From Anodontia alba (Eukaryota > Mollusca > Bivalvia > Lucinida > Lucinidae), in assembly GCA_964016985.1 (NCBI GenBank), contig OZ024837.1, positions 41,140,018-41,204,017 on the forward strand: 64,000 bases of DNA. Reading direction: 5' to 3'. How positions within the stretch are numbered: the stretch's first letter is position 1; each line of letters opens with the position of its first letter. Below, one piece after another: positions 54,790-64,000 of the stretch. The translations under genes and the position numbers were made by a program. The notes under the pieces were generated by a model. It had not been told where the DNA came from, made no database searches, and saw only the letters and a program-made list of their open reading frames with translations.

Positions 54790-55311
54790 TTCGACGACAT
54801 GCAGTACCGAGTTAATATGGCCTACTAAGAACAAAATTCTGTCTTCATTGAAAGTTACTGCTATTAAGGTAAAGTTCAGTTCTGCTCTGTCTGTGAACTA
54901 TACACATGTTTGTCTTTTGGCGCTTGTAACAAAATTATGAAAATCTTTACTGCTAATGGGTTCAGATACTGAGATAGGAAACATCTTTAGAAAGGTAGTA
55001 GTGAACCCGTGTAATGTGACCTCGAAAAAGAAGCTAATCCTTTTTCTCACTGGCGAGACTTGATCATTGTAAACAAATATATATAAACTCTCACAACTGG
55101 ACGGTAAGTTAGCAAACGTCAGCGAGTCTTCACGAGTGTTTTACTGAACATCTCCCATACAAGAGTTCCGACTGACATCTCCTCGACAATGGAAAGCTTA
55201 CTACTGGGCTTTACGATAAACGGGATCATTGCAAATTTCTCATAGTTACTTTTCCGTTTCTGAGCAACTATATTCCTTCAGCACCAGCATACGGTGTTAA
55301 CGTTTCACAGT
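54790..55311. other. Unassigned sequence
   Basis: No supported feature. Confidence 0.4.
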
Positions 55312-55589
55312 CATCACGAAAACATGCCTATATAATTTTGACCCCCTTAAACCCCACTTTTATATAGTAAAACTGGGGTTTACAGGGGTGTACATTATTT
55401 TTCTTATTTCTGCTCAAACATAGATTGTGGGTTTTCGTTAGAACCGCCTCGCTGAGGCGGTTCTAACGAGTACCCACAATCTATGTTTTTGAGCAGAAAT
55501 ATGAAAATTATCAGAATTTTTCATCTGTAAATTTTCATTTTTTGATGGTAAAAATTTCAGTATATTTGAATAGGCATGTTTTCGTAATG
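55312..55589 (+). mobile_element. Family A MITE, forward, full length
   Basis: CATCACGAAAACATGCCTAT to GGCATGTTTTCGTAATG; core tip CGCCTCGCTGAGGCGG. Confidence 0.92.
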
Positions 55590-55734
55590 GTTGATCCGTT
55601 ATGCTAAAGCCTGCCCTGAATATGAAGATTTCATCGAATGAGGAAGACTGCTCAATCAACGACTGTTAACTTAGGGATATCAAAGAACTAAACTGATGTC
55701 AACTCTTCAGAAGTTCTATGGTAGGCATAATGGC

Positions 55735-56070
55735 CTTGTCAATCTTTGCAATATGCCTATTTCCAGACTTATGCCTTTATGTTTTTGCCACAACCAAGCC
55801 GTAAGCAGACTTCCTAAACCACGGACATTACTATTCCTGTATCTGTATTTCTCTAAATCTCTGTTGAGGCTGTTAGGCATGGTGGGCTAAGCATGCTTAT
55901 CAAGTAATGCTTTCTTACAATGGACACCTGATTACATCCCATTTATTTTGGGTCCATGTTTGTCTATCTTGACGTTCCCAATTTGTTTTTGTGTATATCG
56001 ACTTTATGACTTTTCAAAATACAATTTTGGTATGTATGTTGACCTCAAACTCATCTTGCAGCAGATTTCT
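55735..56070 (+). repeat. Family U interspersed repeat
   Basis: CCAGACTTATGCCTTTATG, GCCACAACCAAGCCGTAAGC, AGTAATGCTTTCTTACAATG and TATGTTGACCTCAAACTC are colinear with 22230-22560. Confidence 0.65.
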
Positions 56071-56530
56071 CCTATTTCTGGAGACGTGTAGTTGTCATAT
56101 AACTGTTTAAACCATATTCGATCTATACTATTTTATTTAAGAACATATAAATCATAGAGAGCAAAGACATTTTGGCTGAAGTTTTGTTGCTCTAAACGAT
56201 CTGTCCTCGTTTCCATTTGATTGTGCGTGTAACCACACCATATTCCCGCCAATTGTTTAGGGCATTTTGCATACTTTGACGGACTGGAGATACAAGTTTG
56301 ATACAATTTTAATTCAAAATGCCAACTGTCATATTTTAAGACAGATAATCCCCACATATTATTGTTTTCTTAAATTGATGATGAATTAATTAGGACATTT
56401 AGCTTTTAAGATAATCATCAATGATGAAACATAATTAGTTCAATGTTTTTAATGGTCGGCTTACGTGAAGGCCTGCAAGTACCTTAATATCAGATCAGGT
56501 ACCCTGGACCCTTCATTAATAACAATTTGA
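56071..56530. other. Unassigned sequence
   Basis: A 74-codon minus-strand frame at 56133-56357 has no family signature or splice support. Confidence 0.35.
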
Positions 56531-56534
56531 CTTT

Positions 56535-56894
56535 TAGTCAAACTTCAATGGCTCGAACCTCTTTGGGACCATGTCCATTATTTTCATCTAGATATGGGTA
56601 GTTCGAGCCACTGAGGGTTAATAAAAGTTGAAGTTCAGGAGACACCTGGGAATAATAAAAGGATGTCTTTTCGATCTTCTTTAAACTAATGGTATGTTGA
56701 ATGTACTCATTAGCACCGCCTCGATTAGGCGATTCTAATAAGTATTCATGATTAGATAGGAAAAAATTTCTAAAATATCTCTAAATATTTATTTTCTTGA
56801 GCTGTTGGAAGAATTTTTTAGGGTCTCAAAAACGAGTTCGAATTAGCCACGGTAAAAAATGTCATCGGTGTTGGGGTCACTGAGGTTTTACTGT
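56535..56894. mobile_element. Family Q pogo-like MITE
   Basis: TTAGTCAAACTTCAATGGCT and GGTCACTGAGGTTTTACTGT are the ends; core GTACTCATTAGCACCGCCTC with GAGGCGATTCTAATAAGTA-type right arm (reads GATTAGGCGATTCTAATAAG). Confidence 0.68.
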
Positions 56895-57049
56895 AGATGG
56901 TTGCGATGGTTATTGATATATTTTAGTTAATAACGATCTAAGCGGACTAGATACACTTATTAGATTTTCCGCCATTTTAACAATGGAGACAATATTTTTG
57001 TGACTTCTATTTGCTTTACGGCAAACGCCTCTTCTGAAATGGAGTCTAC

Positions 57050-57325
57050 CATTACGAAAACACGCCTATTCAAATATATTTAAAATTTCACCAACAAAAA
57101 CTGAAAGTTTTCAGATAAAAATTCTGATATTTTTCATATTTCTGCTAAAGCATAAATTGTGGGTACTCGTTAGGACCGCCTCCGCGAGGCGGTTCTAACG
57201 AGTACCCACAATCTATGTTTTTAGCAAAAATAAGAAAAATAATTTATACCCCTGTAAACCCCAGTTTTACTATATGAACTTGGGATTTGAGGGGATCAAA
57301 ATTATATAGATATGTTTTCGTGATG
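57050..57325 (-). mobile_element. Family A MITE, reverse, full length
   Basis: CATTACGAAAACACGCCTAT to GATATGTTTTCGTGATG; core tip CGCCTCCGCGAGGCGG. The flanks TCTAC and TCTAAC resemble each other, probably by chance. Confidence 0.9.
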
Positions 57326-57485
57326 TCTAACAAGACAGAATTTGCTCCCCTGTGAGATCAATATCATTCCTTTTAGAGTAGATCTCTTTTCATGAGGGAG
57401 TAAAGGCAATTTATTGAAAGTGTATCCGATCTTCCCATTCTCATGACTATAGATATCTGTATGCCTTAAAAATTACATGTATATA

Positions 57486-57852
57486 TAGTCGAACCTCAAT
57501 AGCTCGAACCCCGATGGCTCGTTTACCATGACGCATTCGAACTCGTTTATGAGTCCCTAGGAAACTCTTCCAACAGCTCAAGAAAACAAATATTTATGGG
57601 TATTTTAAGAAACTTCAATATTTTATAATGAAAATGTATGCTGTGTGTACCCATGAGAATCGCCTCGAAGAGGCGATTCTCATGAGTACACTCAACATAC
57701 CATTATTTTATAGAAGATCGAAAAGACATCAATATATTGTTTCCAAATTGTCTCCTAGCCTGGCGTATGATTAACCCTCAGTGGCTAAAACTACCTATAT
57801 CTCGAAAAACATTCCTTGGTCCCAAAGATGTTTGAGCCATTGAGGTTCGACT
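57486..57852. mobile_element. Family Q pogo-like MITE, full length
   Basis: ATAGTCGAACCTCAATAGCT and GAGCCATTGAGGTTCGACTG are inverted ends. The core at 57636-57700 reads ACCCATGAGAATCGCCTC with GAGGCGATTCTCATGAGTAC, where both arms carry the matching TGAGAAT/ATTCTCA change. Confidence 0.75.
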
Positions 57853-58042
57853 GTTCCACATAAAGACGTTGCTGAAACTTACAGATATTATATCTGTCTA
57901 GCTTTAGAAATATTTTAACAGACAGGAAGAATCTTGTTGAAAAAAAATTATAAAATTTGATTTACCCTTTTGGCTATTACAGCTATCATTCTTAAGTCTA
58001 AAGTATCAGTTTTGCTTTTATCTTTTTATATTAATTTTCTTG

Positions 58043-58131
58043 TAGCTCAGGCTAGAGCACCCGCCTAGAATATACGTAGGGGTATGTGGCAGTATCTAGA
58101 GAAAAGAAAGAAAGAAAGAAAGAAAGAAAGA
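58043..58131 (+). mobile_element. Probable truncated tRNA-SINE with (GAAA)n tail
   Basis: TAGCTCAGGCTAGAGCACCC resembles a tRNA A-box region, but no B box follows; the sequence runs into GAAA repeats at 58101-58131. Confidence 0.45.
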
Positions 58132-58991
58132 ACATTGTTTACCTGCTATGAGTTAATTTGTTGGCAGTTGTATATATGTTCGAAACTTTTAAAAAACTTT
58201 GGCCACATTTACAAGAAATTCGGTGTTGATTTTGGATATACAGGCATATCTGATGGTAAAACGTTGACCAGTTGTTACTATACTTAGCTTAACATATTTT
58301 TCCTATTTAAACACCTTAACTTGCCGTACGTCCTAAATCTTGACAAGTATATTTTGCTACATACTGATGTATCTAAATACTGCTAGACGAGTGGCAATAG
58401 TGTAGACCCTGATTAGATCTGTGTCTTCACTAATAGTTCAGATCTGTCTGTTCGAATACTTATATTACTTAAAATCATGATGTGATCGCTTTGTGGAATA
58501 TGTTTTGTTAAAATAATGTAGACATTTTATAAAGGAGTAATTTCCTAAAATCTGTAAGTTTTAATTTATTTTCTATTTTGATATATAAAAGAATGCAGTA
58601 TCAATGTCAATCAGAGAAATTGTTCGTTAATGCAAATATTGTGCATTTAACCGAACAACTATGCAAACTTTTTAACTATAAATCCTGAATTTAAAACTTT
58701 ATATCTTTTTAATGCATTCAATAAAACGTTACCCATTAACTTTGCATTATACCAATATACATGGATGAAAATGCTCTAAAGATATAACACAAATCATCAT
58801 GTATCATCTGTTTGCTTTACACGCTTGAAGTGTCCGATTTCACCAATATTTGGTAACAAACCCAAGATTTCATTTATTATTCATACTGTGTATATGATGT
58901 TTTTCCTAAATATTTCGGACAGACATGTCTGGGCAAGCAGTGTAGACAAATATCAGACGCGGCAGAAGGCGGAGTCTGATTATGAGGTCAT

Positions 58992-59229
58992 CATAATTTT
59001 ATATAGTAAAACTGGGGTTTACAGGGGTATACTTTATTTTTCTTATTTCTGCTCAAAAGCATAGATTGTGGGTACTCGTTAGAACAGCCTCGTCGGGGCG
59101 GTTCTAACGATTACCAACAATCTATGTTTTGAGCAGAAATAAGAAAAATATCAGATTTTTTTATCTGAAAATTTTCATTTTTTTGGTGGTAAAATTTTCA
59201 GTATATTTGAATAGGCATGCTTTCTAATG
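58992..59229 (+). mobile_element. Family A MITE, forward, left end deleted
   Basis: Starts at ATAATTTTATATAGTAAAAC, lacking the CATCACG end and one accessory arm; ends GGCATGCTTTCTAATG. It follows a C-type hairpin (CAGACGCGGCAGAAGGCGGA) near 58950. Confidence 0.88.
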
Positions 59230-59289
59230 GTACAGTACCATTTCTCTAGCAGTTTCTAGACACATCAACAGGTATTAAACTTTCTGGAC

Positions 59290-59640
59290 AAGTAGTAAAG
59301 TAAGTGAAAAAAAACTAAGGAACTGATACAAAAGGGAAAGACAAATACAATAAAGCAGTCACAAAATGAACTGATGGCTAGCAGAGTTGGCAACGCTTTC
59401 CCCAAGAAGGTGGGAACTCTGTTACCCAAACCTAACTGAATATATAATCAACTTACATTATTTGTTAAAAGAAAAACATTAGAAAGTGAAATACTACATA
59501 ACAACTAACAAGAAGTACCACAATGAAAGTATCGTCTTGGAACGGTCAGTAATTCATTACAGTTGGGGAAGCTTTAGCTAGCTTTACAGTATCCAAACCC
59601 TCGCCATCAGCTAACAACGAGGACTAAGTGTCCGTAAACC
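59290..59640. repeat. Family D3 interspersed repeat
   Basis: GGCTAGCAGAGTTGGCAACG, CTTGGAACGGTCAGTAATTC and AACCCTCGCCATCAGC recur in order at 62448-62790. Confidence 0.6.
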
Positions 59641-59644
59641 AAGG

Positions 59645-59990
59645 TTTAATAAACGTCAAAAAGATTGCCTTTGGAAACAAAGAACACACTACAGATCAGT
59701 AAATGGGAGTCTCGGTTTTTTGAGACTCTTCATAAGCAGTAATGAAGATTGCAACACTGCTTACGCCCTCTAGCGTATACATAAGCAGAACTCCATTTTC
59801 AAATACTCCACAATGGGCCCAATGATCCCAAAGGAAATGAAATATAATCTGCACTATGCTAAAGTACGGGGAGACGTTCTATACCGCCGCCAACCGGCAC
59901 TAATACCAGCTGCAGTGTAGTAAAATAAACGTTTAAAAGATTGCCTTTGGAAACAAAGAACCCACTACAGATCAGAAATTTTTTTAGCCC
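59645..59990. repeat. Family V interspersed repeat, longest copy
   Basis: AAAGATTGCCTTTGGAAACA occurs at 59660 and again near 59938 in the same orientation, enclosing GGGAGTCTCGGTTTTTTGAG and ATACCGCCGCCAACCGGCAC. Confidence 0.6.
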
Positions 59991-60364
59991 TCAACAGTTT
60001 TACTTTTAACCATCCCAAGGTCATGTTTCTGTTGTAGTTTCTCTTCGTTTATTAAGAGACACAGTATTATTATACGAAGTCGTTTCATGTATTTCAAGTC
60101 TTAACCAGTACATTGCGATGAATGTGTTTCATGATTGTAGCCTTTTCAATGGGTATCTAATTTCAATGCCCATTAATTGCAAATTATAATAATCAGCTGG
60201 CAGTGCCTCTTCGTTTTGATCGGTCTGCTGCTCGTTTAACGTCGTTTCCTATCTATCTAGCCTTCTTCGGTGCTTTGAGATGGCCTTTCCTAGCTACATG
60301 TATTCCATGTTTATATTATCCACCTATCTATTTTCCTGCAAATATGTTGTCGGTATCTTATGCT

Positions 60365-60670
60365 CATCACGAAAACATACCTATATAATTTTGACCCCCT
60401 TATTAAACCCCACTTTTATATAGTAAAACTGGGGTTTACAGGGGTATACAATATTTTTCTTATTTCTGCTCAAAAACATAGATTATGGGTACTCGTTAGA
60501 ACCGCCTCAGCGAGGCGGTTCTAACGAGTACGTTGAGACGGTTCTAACGAGTACCCACAATCAATGTTTTGAGCAGAAATGTGAAAAATTTCAGAATTTT
60601 TTATCTGAAAAATTGCCATTTTTAGGTGGCAAAATTTTCAGTGTATTTGAATAGGCGTGTTTTCGTAATG
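60365..60670 (+). mobile_element. Family A MITE, forward, with duplicated core arm
   Basis: CATCACGAAAACATACCTAT to GGCGTGTTTTCGTAATG. GGCGGTTCTAACGAGTACG is followed by a second GACGGTTCTAACGAGTACCC. Confidence 0.9.
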
Positions 60671-60731
60671 ATCTGTTTCAGAATACGTGTTTGGTGTATC
60701 AGAGTGAGAGTGATCCTTCAGGAAGCTGACC

Positions 60732-60970
60732 CCGAGGTTACAAAACTTGTTCATACTCACTTCAGCTGAGCATGAAATTTTCTCTGCTAATGAATATGAA
60801 AATGCCAACAATAGTTGGCATTTTCATATTGATTAGCAAAGAAACGTTCATGCTCAGCTATTAAATGTTTAGCAAGAAATAATTAGAAAGTTTTTAGTAA
60901 ATTGAGATTTATTAGCAGGACAAATTTCATGCTCAGCTGAGTTGGGTATGAAAAAAATTTTATAACCTAT
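60732..60970. mobile_element. Family Z palindromic MITE
   Basis: CGAGGTTACAAAACTTGTTC, CAGCTGAGCATGAAATTTTC, GCATTTTCATATTGATTAGC and CAGCTGAGTTGGGTATGAAA match 5556-5756; the right end is eroded (TTTTATAACCTATGAG). Confidence 0.65.
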
Positions 60971-61051
60971 GAGTCTGACTTCTGAGCAAACAAGAACAGC
61001 TTATTTTAAGAAACATTCTTTAGAATTTTGTAGGATCCGTATCTGGTTTAC

Positions 61052-61332
61052 CATCACAAAATCATGCCTATATAATTTTGACCCCCTTAAACCCCGCTTA
61101 TATATAGTAAAACTAGGGTTTACAGGGGTATAGATTATTTTTCTTGTTTCTGCCCAAAAACATAGATTGTGGGTACTCGTTAGAACCGCCTCAGCGAGGC
61201 GGTTCCAACGAGTACCTACAATCTATGTTTTGAGCAGAAATATGAAAAATATCAGATTTTTTTTTATCTGAAAATTTTCCTTTTTTGGTTGTAAAATGTT
61301 CAATATATTTGAATAGGTATGTTTTCGTAATG
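61052..61332 (+). mobile_element. Family A MITE, forward, full length
   Basis: CATCACAAAATCATGCCTAT to GGTATGTTTTCGTAATG; core tip CGCCTCAGCGAGGCGG. Confidence 0.92.
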
Positions 61333-61789
61333 ATTTTAAATTTGGTATTACTCATTTATTGACAGATAACGGACACGTGTGCCTTTGTGATTACAACAAT
61401 TATTTGCATCTAGGTTCTGAACTTAGTTTAATTTTAGGAAAATCAGTCAGCAGTAATCCTTATATTTATGAATTAGTATAACGTGCTCCCCTTTAGTATT
61501 GAGTATATCTAAATCAAGTAGTTTGGTGAATTGCAGAAGTTACATCTGAAATTTATATATATTTCAGATACGGTAGAGCATTTTACCCACCATAGTAGTC
61601 CGTGTAGCTTTGTCTTACAGCACTTTGTTTCATTGTAAGCATATGTATAGAGATATGCGTATTCTTCATAATCATATTTAAACGAAATTGATGAATATAA
61701 ACGCTTTTAAGTGTATGCAATTCTGTCAACCGTTTGCTACTTTTACAAAAAAAAGACGTGTAGTAGTACTCTAGAAGGAAAACTGCCAC
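61333..61789. other. Unassigned AT-rich sequence
   Basis: No supported feature. Confidence 0.4.
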
Positions 61790-61852
61790 CACCCCCCCGC
61801 CCCGCCCCCTCCCCCCTCCCCCCACCCCCCACCCCCCCCCCCCCCCCCGCCT
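61790..61852. repeat. C-rich tract
   Basis: Runs of C with single G, T or A breaks, next to a repeat G fragment (AGAATAGACTGCTTTTCAGA) at about 61873. Confidence 0.93.
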
Positions 61853-62447
61853 TGTGAGCACATTCTTTCATTTTAGAATAGACTGCTTTTCAGAAGGGGT
61901 GCAGAAAACAAACAGGAAGCGACTACAGATACTCCACTTGTACAGTGGCGAAAATCTACCAATATACAGTTTCTTAATTAACATGTTAACCAGTTATTTC
62001 AGTACATGTACCTATCAGTTACTGACACAGTGTATATTTCAACACCCTGTTCTCATCAACTGACATATTTGTGTTTTAGTTCACAAATATTTCTGAATGA
62101 TTTGTGTATTGCACCTTTTTAATTAAACGTATATATTTCACCGACATATTTTCACATGAAATCGTCACGCAACGCGCCTTTAATGATTTTGAACTTGTCT
62201 ATTTTATGATTTTCACATTCTCCTACATACTCGTATATTACGTTGATTCCCGTATACATGTATCATTCGAACCCCAATCTCAGAAAACGTACATGTGCGC
62301 CCGACGAAGACTCAAATCAGCTTGTTTCGATAAAAATTCTTTTTGGGTACACCTTTAGACCGTCTTATATCGGAATCGTCTTATAATAAACCGTCTTATA
62401 AAGAGGTTCCTGTGTACTTGTACTTAGATGATAGTTGTAAATGCAAA

Positions 62448-62790
62448 TAAGTGAACTCAGGAACTGATGCAATCAGATCCACATCAAGCCCCAACACCAA
62501 AGGAAGAAGACAGATACAATCAAGCAGCCACAAAATAAACAGATGGCAAGCAGAGCTGGCAACTCTTTCCCAAACTAACGTTAAACTGAATATATCTTAA
62601 ACTTATATACTGGTTAAAAGAAAAAATATTAGAAAATGAAACACTACACAACAATCGACAAAAAGGTCTACAATGAAAGTACCGCCTTGGAACGGTCAGT
62701 CATGAATTACTATGGGAAGGGGCGGGGTGGGGGTGGCTAAAGCTAGTTTTACGGGATCATAGCCCTCGCCCTCAGCTTCCATATTGGTAT
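62448..62790. repeat. Family D3 interspersed repeat
   Basis: ATGGCAAGCAGAGCTGGCAA, CGCCTTGGAACGGTCAGTCA and TAGCCCTCGCCCTCAGCTTC match 59290-59640. Confidence 0.6.
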
Positions 62791-62829
62791 AAACATATAT
62801 TTGTTCGGTTCGTTTGGAGGTCTTCTAAA

Positions 62830-63288
62830 GACGAAAATCATCATGATGCATGTAACAGATGATAACCAGTATAATTTACATGCTCAGTGCATTTATAAAA
62901 AAAAAAATTAGTTAACTATTGCGACGTAATGTTCATACTTCGATGAATACATTGATTCACGCGACGTCACATGATCATTAAGTGATGTCAAAATAAATCA
63001 TGGTTCTCTCGAATATGATTGGTCAATGGCGACTTTATGACGTCAACGACGCTTTATTGCATTATAGTTTCTTCGCCTCTTCTCTTTCTTGAACAGTTAT
63101 AATAACTGTAATAATGAATACATCTGACAACATTTTGAAAATGCCTGAAATGTTCAAAAATATATATGCATTGTCTTCTGATAATTGCAATTATAAATGA
63201 ATATTGATACATGTATCAATAACAATGATGATTATGGCTGTGAAAGATATTTCGGACCTGAAAACAAATCTTGTATATTAAATAAGCT
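62830..63288. other. Unassigned sequence
   Basis: No supported feature. Confidence 0.4.
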
Positions 63289-63343
63289 TCATTTTTCGGT
63301 GGTAAAATTTTCAGTATATTTGAACAGGCATAATTTCGTAATG
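63289..63343 (+). mobile_element. Family A right-end fragment
   Basis: CATTTTTCGGTGGTAAAATT to AGGCATAATTTCGTAATG; the rest of the element is missing. Confidence 0.85.
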
Positions 63344-63711
63344 CAGATTCGTTTAAATATAATATGGAACAATTATAAAAACCGAAGCGAAATGTAAAAA
63401 TGTTGTTGTTGTTGTTGTTTTGCTCACTTTTGTTGTTGTTGATGATGGAGGTGGTTGTGGTGACGGTGGATTCGTACAAAATTTAGTCTAAATGAGGAAA
63501 GCAAAAAATTTTTTGTATGTTCTAAATATGTTCATAAGTATATATTTATTGATTAATTCATCTAACTAGTCGCTGCGAATATTCCTGATTCTTCCAATAA
63601 TCTGAGACAGTCCGGAGAGCATTGTCGTTGTTTGCATTAGTACAATGTTTTAGATGTTATGATTTGAATCGTTGTGACGTCTTTCTAAATTCTGTGAACG
63701 ATAAGCAAATT

Positions 63712-63882
63712 TGACCTGGTCAAATTCAGCAGACGACAATTTGATTATATTTTTCTTACTTTTCTCAGAAAACAGGATTCGACATTTCATGCAAGTTGTC
63801 TCCATTGGAGTCTGGGAAAATAATGAAAATATTTCAATATGCCGTCTGTTGCAAATATTACCCAGAGTGCTAAGCATTAACC
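63712..63882. mobile_element. Family F MITE, one arm shortened
   Basis: GACCTGGTCAAATTCAGCAG, CAAGTTGTCTCCATTGGAGT, GCCGTCTGTTGCAAATATTA, CCCAGAGTGCTAAGCATTAA. Confidence 0.68.
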
Positions 63883-64000
63883 CTGTAAACGCGTAGAAAA
63901 TTCCAAGCACATTCTGAAATTGATTTTGTTCTTTATACATGTAAGAGAAAATGCGATTTGACATTTCTATGTGAATTGTCTGCTAGTATACCATTCATAT

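Noticed and set aside
56133..56357. 74-codon minus-strand frame with mixed composition
   Set aside because: No recognisable domain, no splice context, and length within chance for this window.
57046..57329. TCTA on both sides of the family A copy as a 4-bp target duplication
   Set aside because: An extra C lies between one TCTA and the element, and other copies with empty sites show no duplication.

Overview
This window looks like non-coding DNA from an animal genome, most likely a bivalve mollusc (inferred). It is AT-rich, has no prokaryotic gene layout, and is packed with short palindromic transposon derivatives, tRNA-derived SINEs and microsatellites. The only convincing protein-coding segment is one internal exon of a Wnt gene on the minus strand (31998-32263). 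It has intact splice sites and best fits exon 2 of Wnt1. The other Wnt exons were not found, so the window is read mainly as two very large, repeat-filled introns or flanks of that gene.

The repeats form recognisable families. Family A is a roughly 280-bp foldback element with ends CATCACGAAAACA and TGTTTTCGTAATG and a large central hairpin. It has about 34 entries here (33 elements, one of them split), covering about 8.5 kb or 13% of the window. Family B has ends TTAACCCTNGNCNTGCTGAA, and family C is about 400 bp with a GATCAGACGCCGCG hairpin. Family F has a GCAGACGAC sub-terminal motif and a GGAGACAATTTGCATG centre. Families P, Q and R are pogo/Tigger-like MITEs with ends such as TACAGTCGACTCTCGTTATC and TACAGTCGAACTTCAATGG. 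Families M, Z, W and X are smaller palindromes. Family D is a diffuse interspersed repeat containing TTGGAACGGTC. There are two tRNA-type SINEs, one with a 14-bp target site duplication, and one hAT-like MITE.

Layout: 1-6 kb holds F, A, C, B and D copies and a GT microsatellite. 6-9 kb is AT-rich with few repeats. 9-15 kb holds D, A, B and local duplications. 15-29 kb contains no family A copy; it holds a 163-bp tandem array (19.5-20.8 kb), a 0.6-kb tandem duplication (22.7-24.0 kb), P elements, a SINE and a 27-bp array. 28.8-30.1 kb is an array of about 84-bp units split by a family A element. 30-34 kb holds the Wnt exon between family A, C and F copies. 34-64 kb is a dense mosaic of A, F, Q, P, D and X elements with many nested insertions.

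The most notable signals are these. A similar hairpin core (TTAGAAYCGCCTCG with its reverse complement) sits in the centre of at least three MITE families with unrelated ends. Paired occupied and empty sites show that family A inserted without a target site duplication. Hairpin tips differ between copies and families in ways that keep both arms complementary. No transposase, CRISPR array or complete gene was found.
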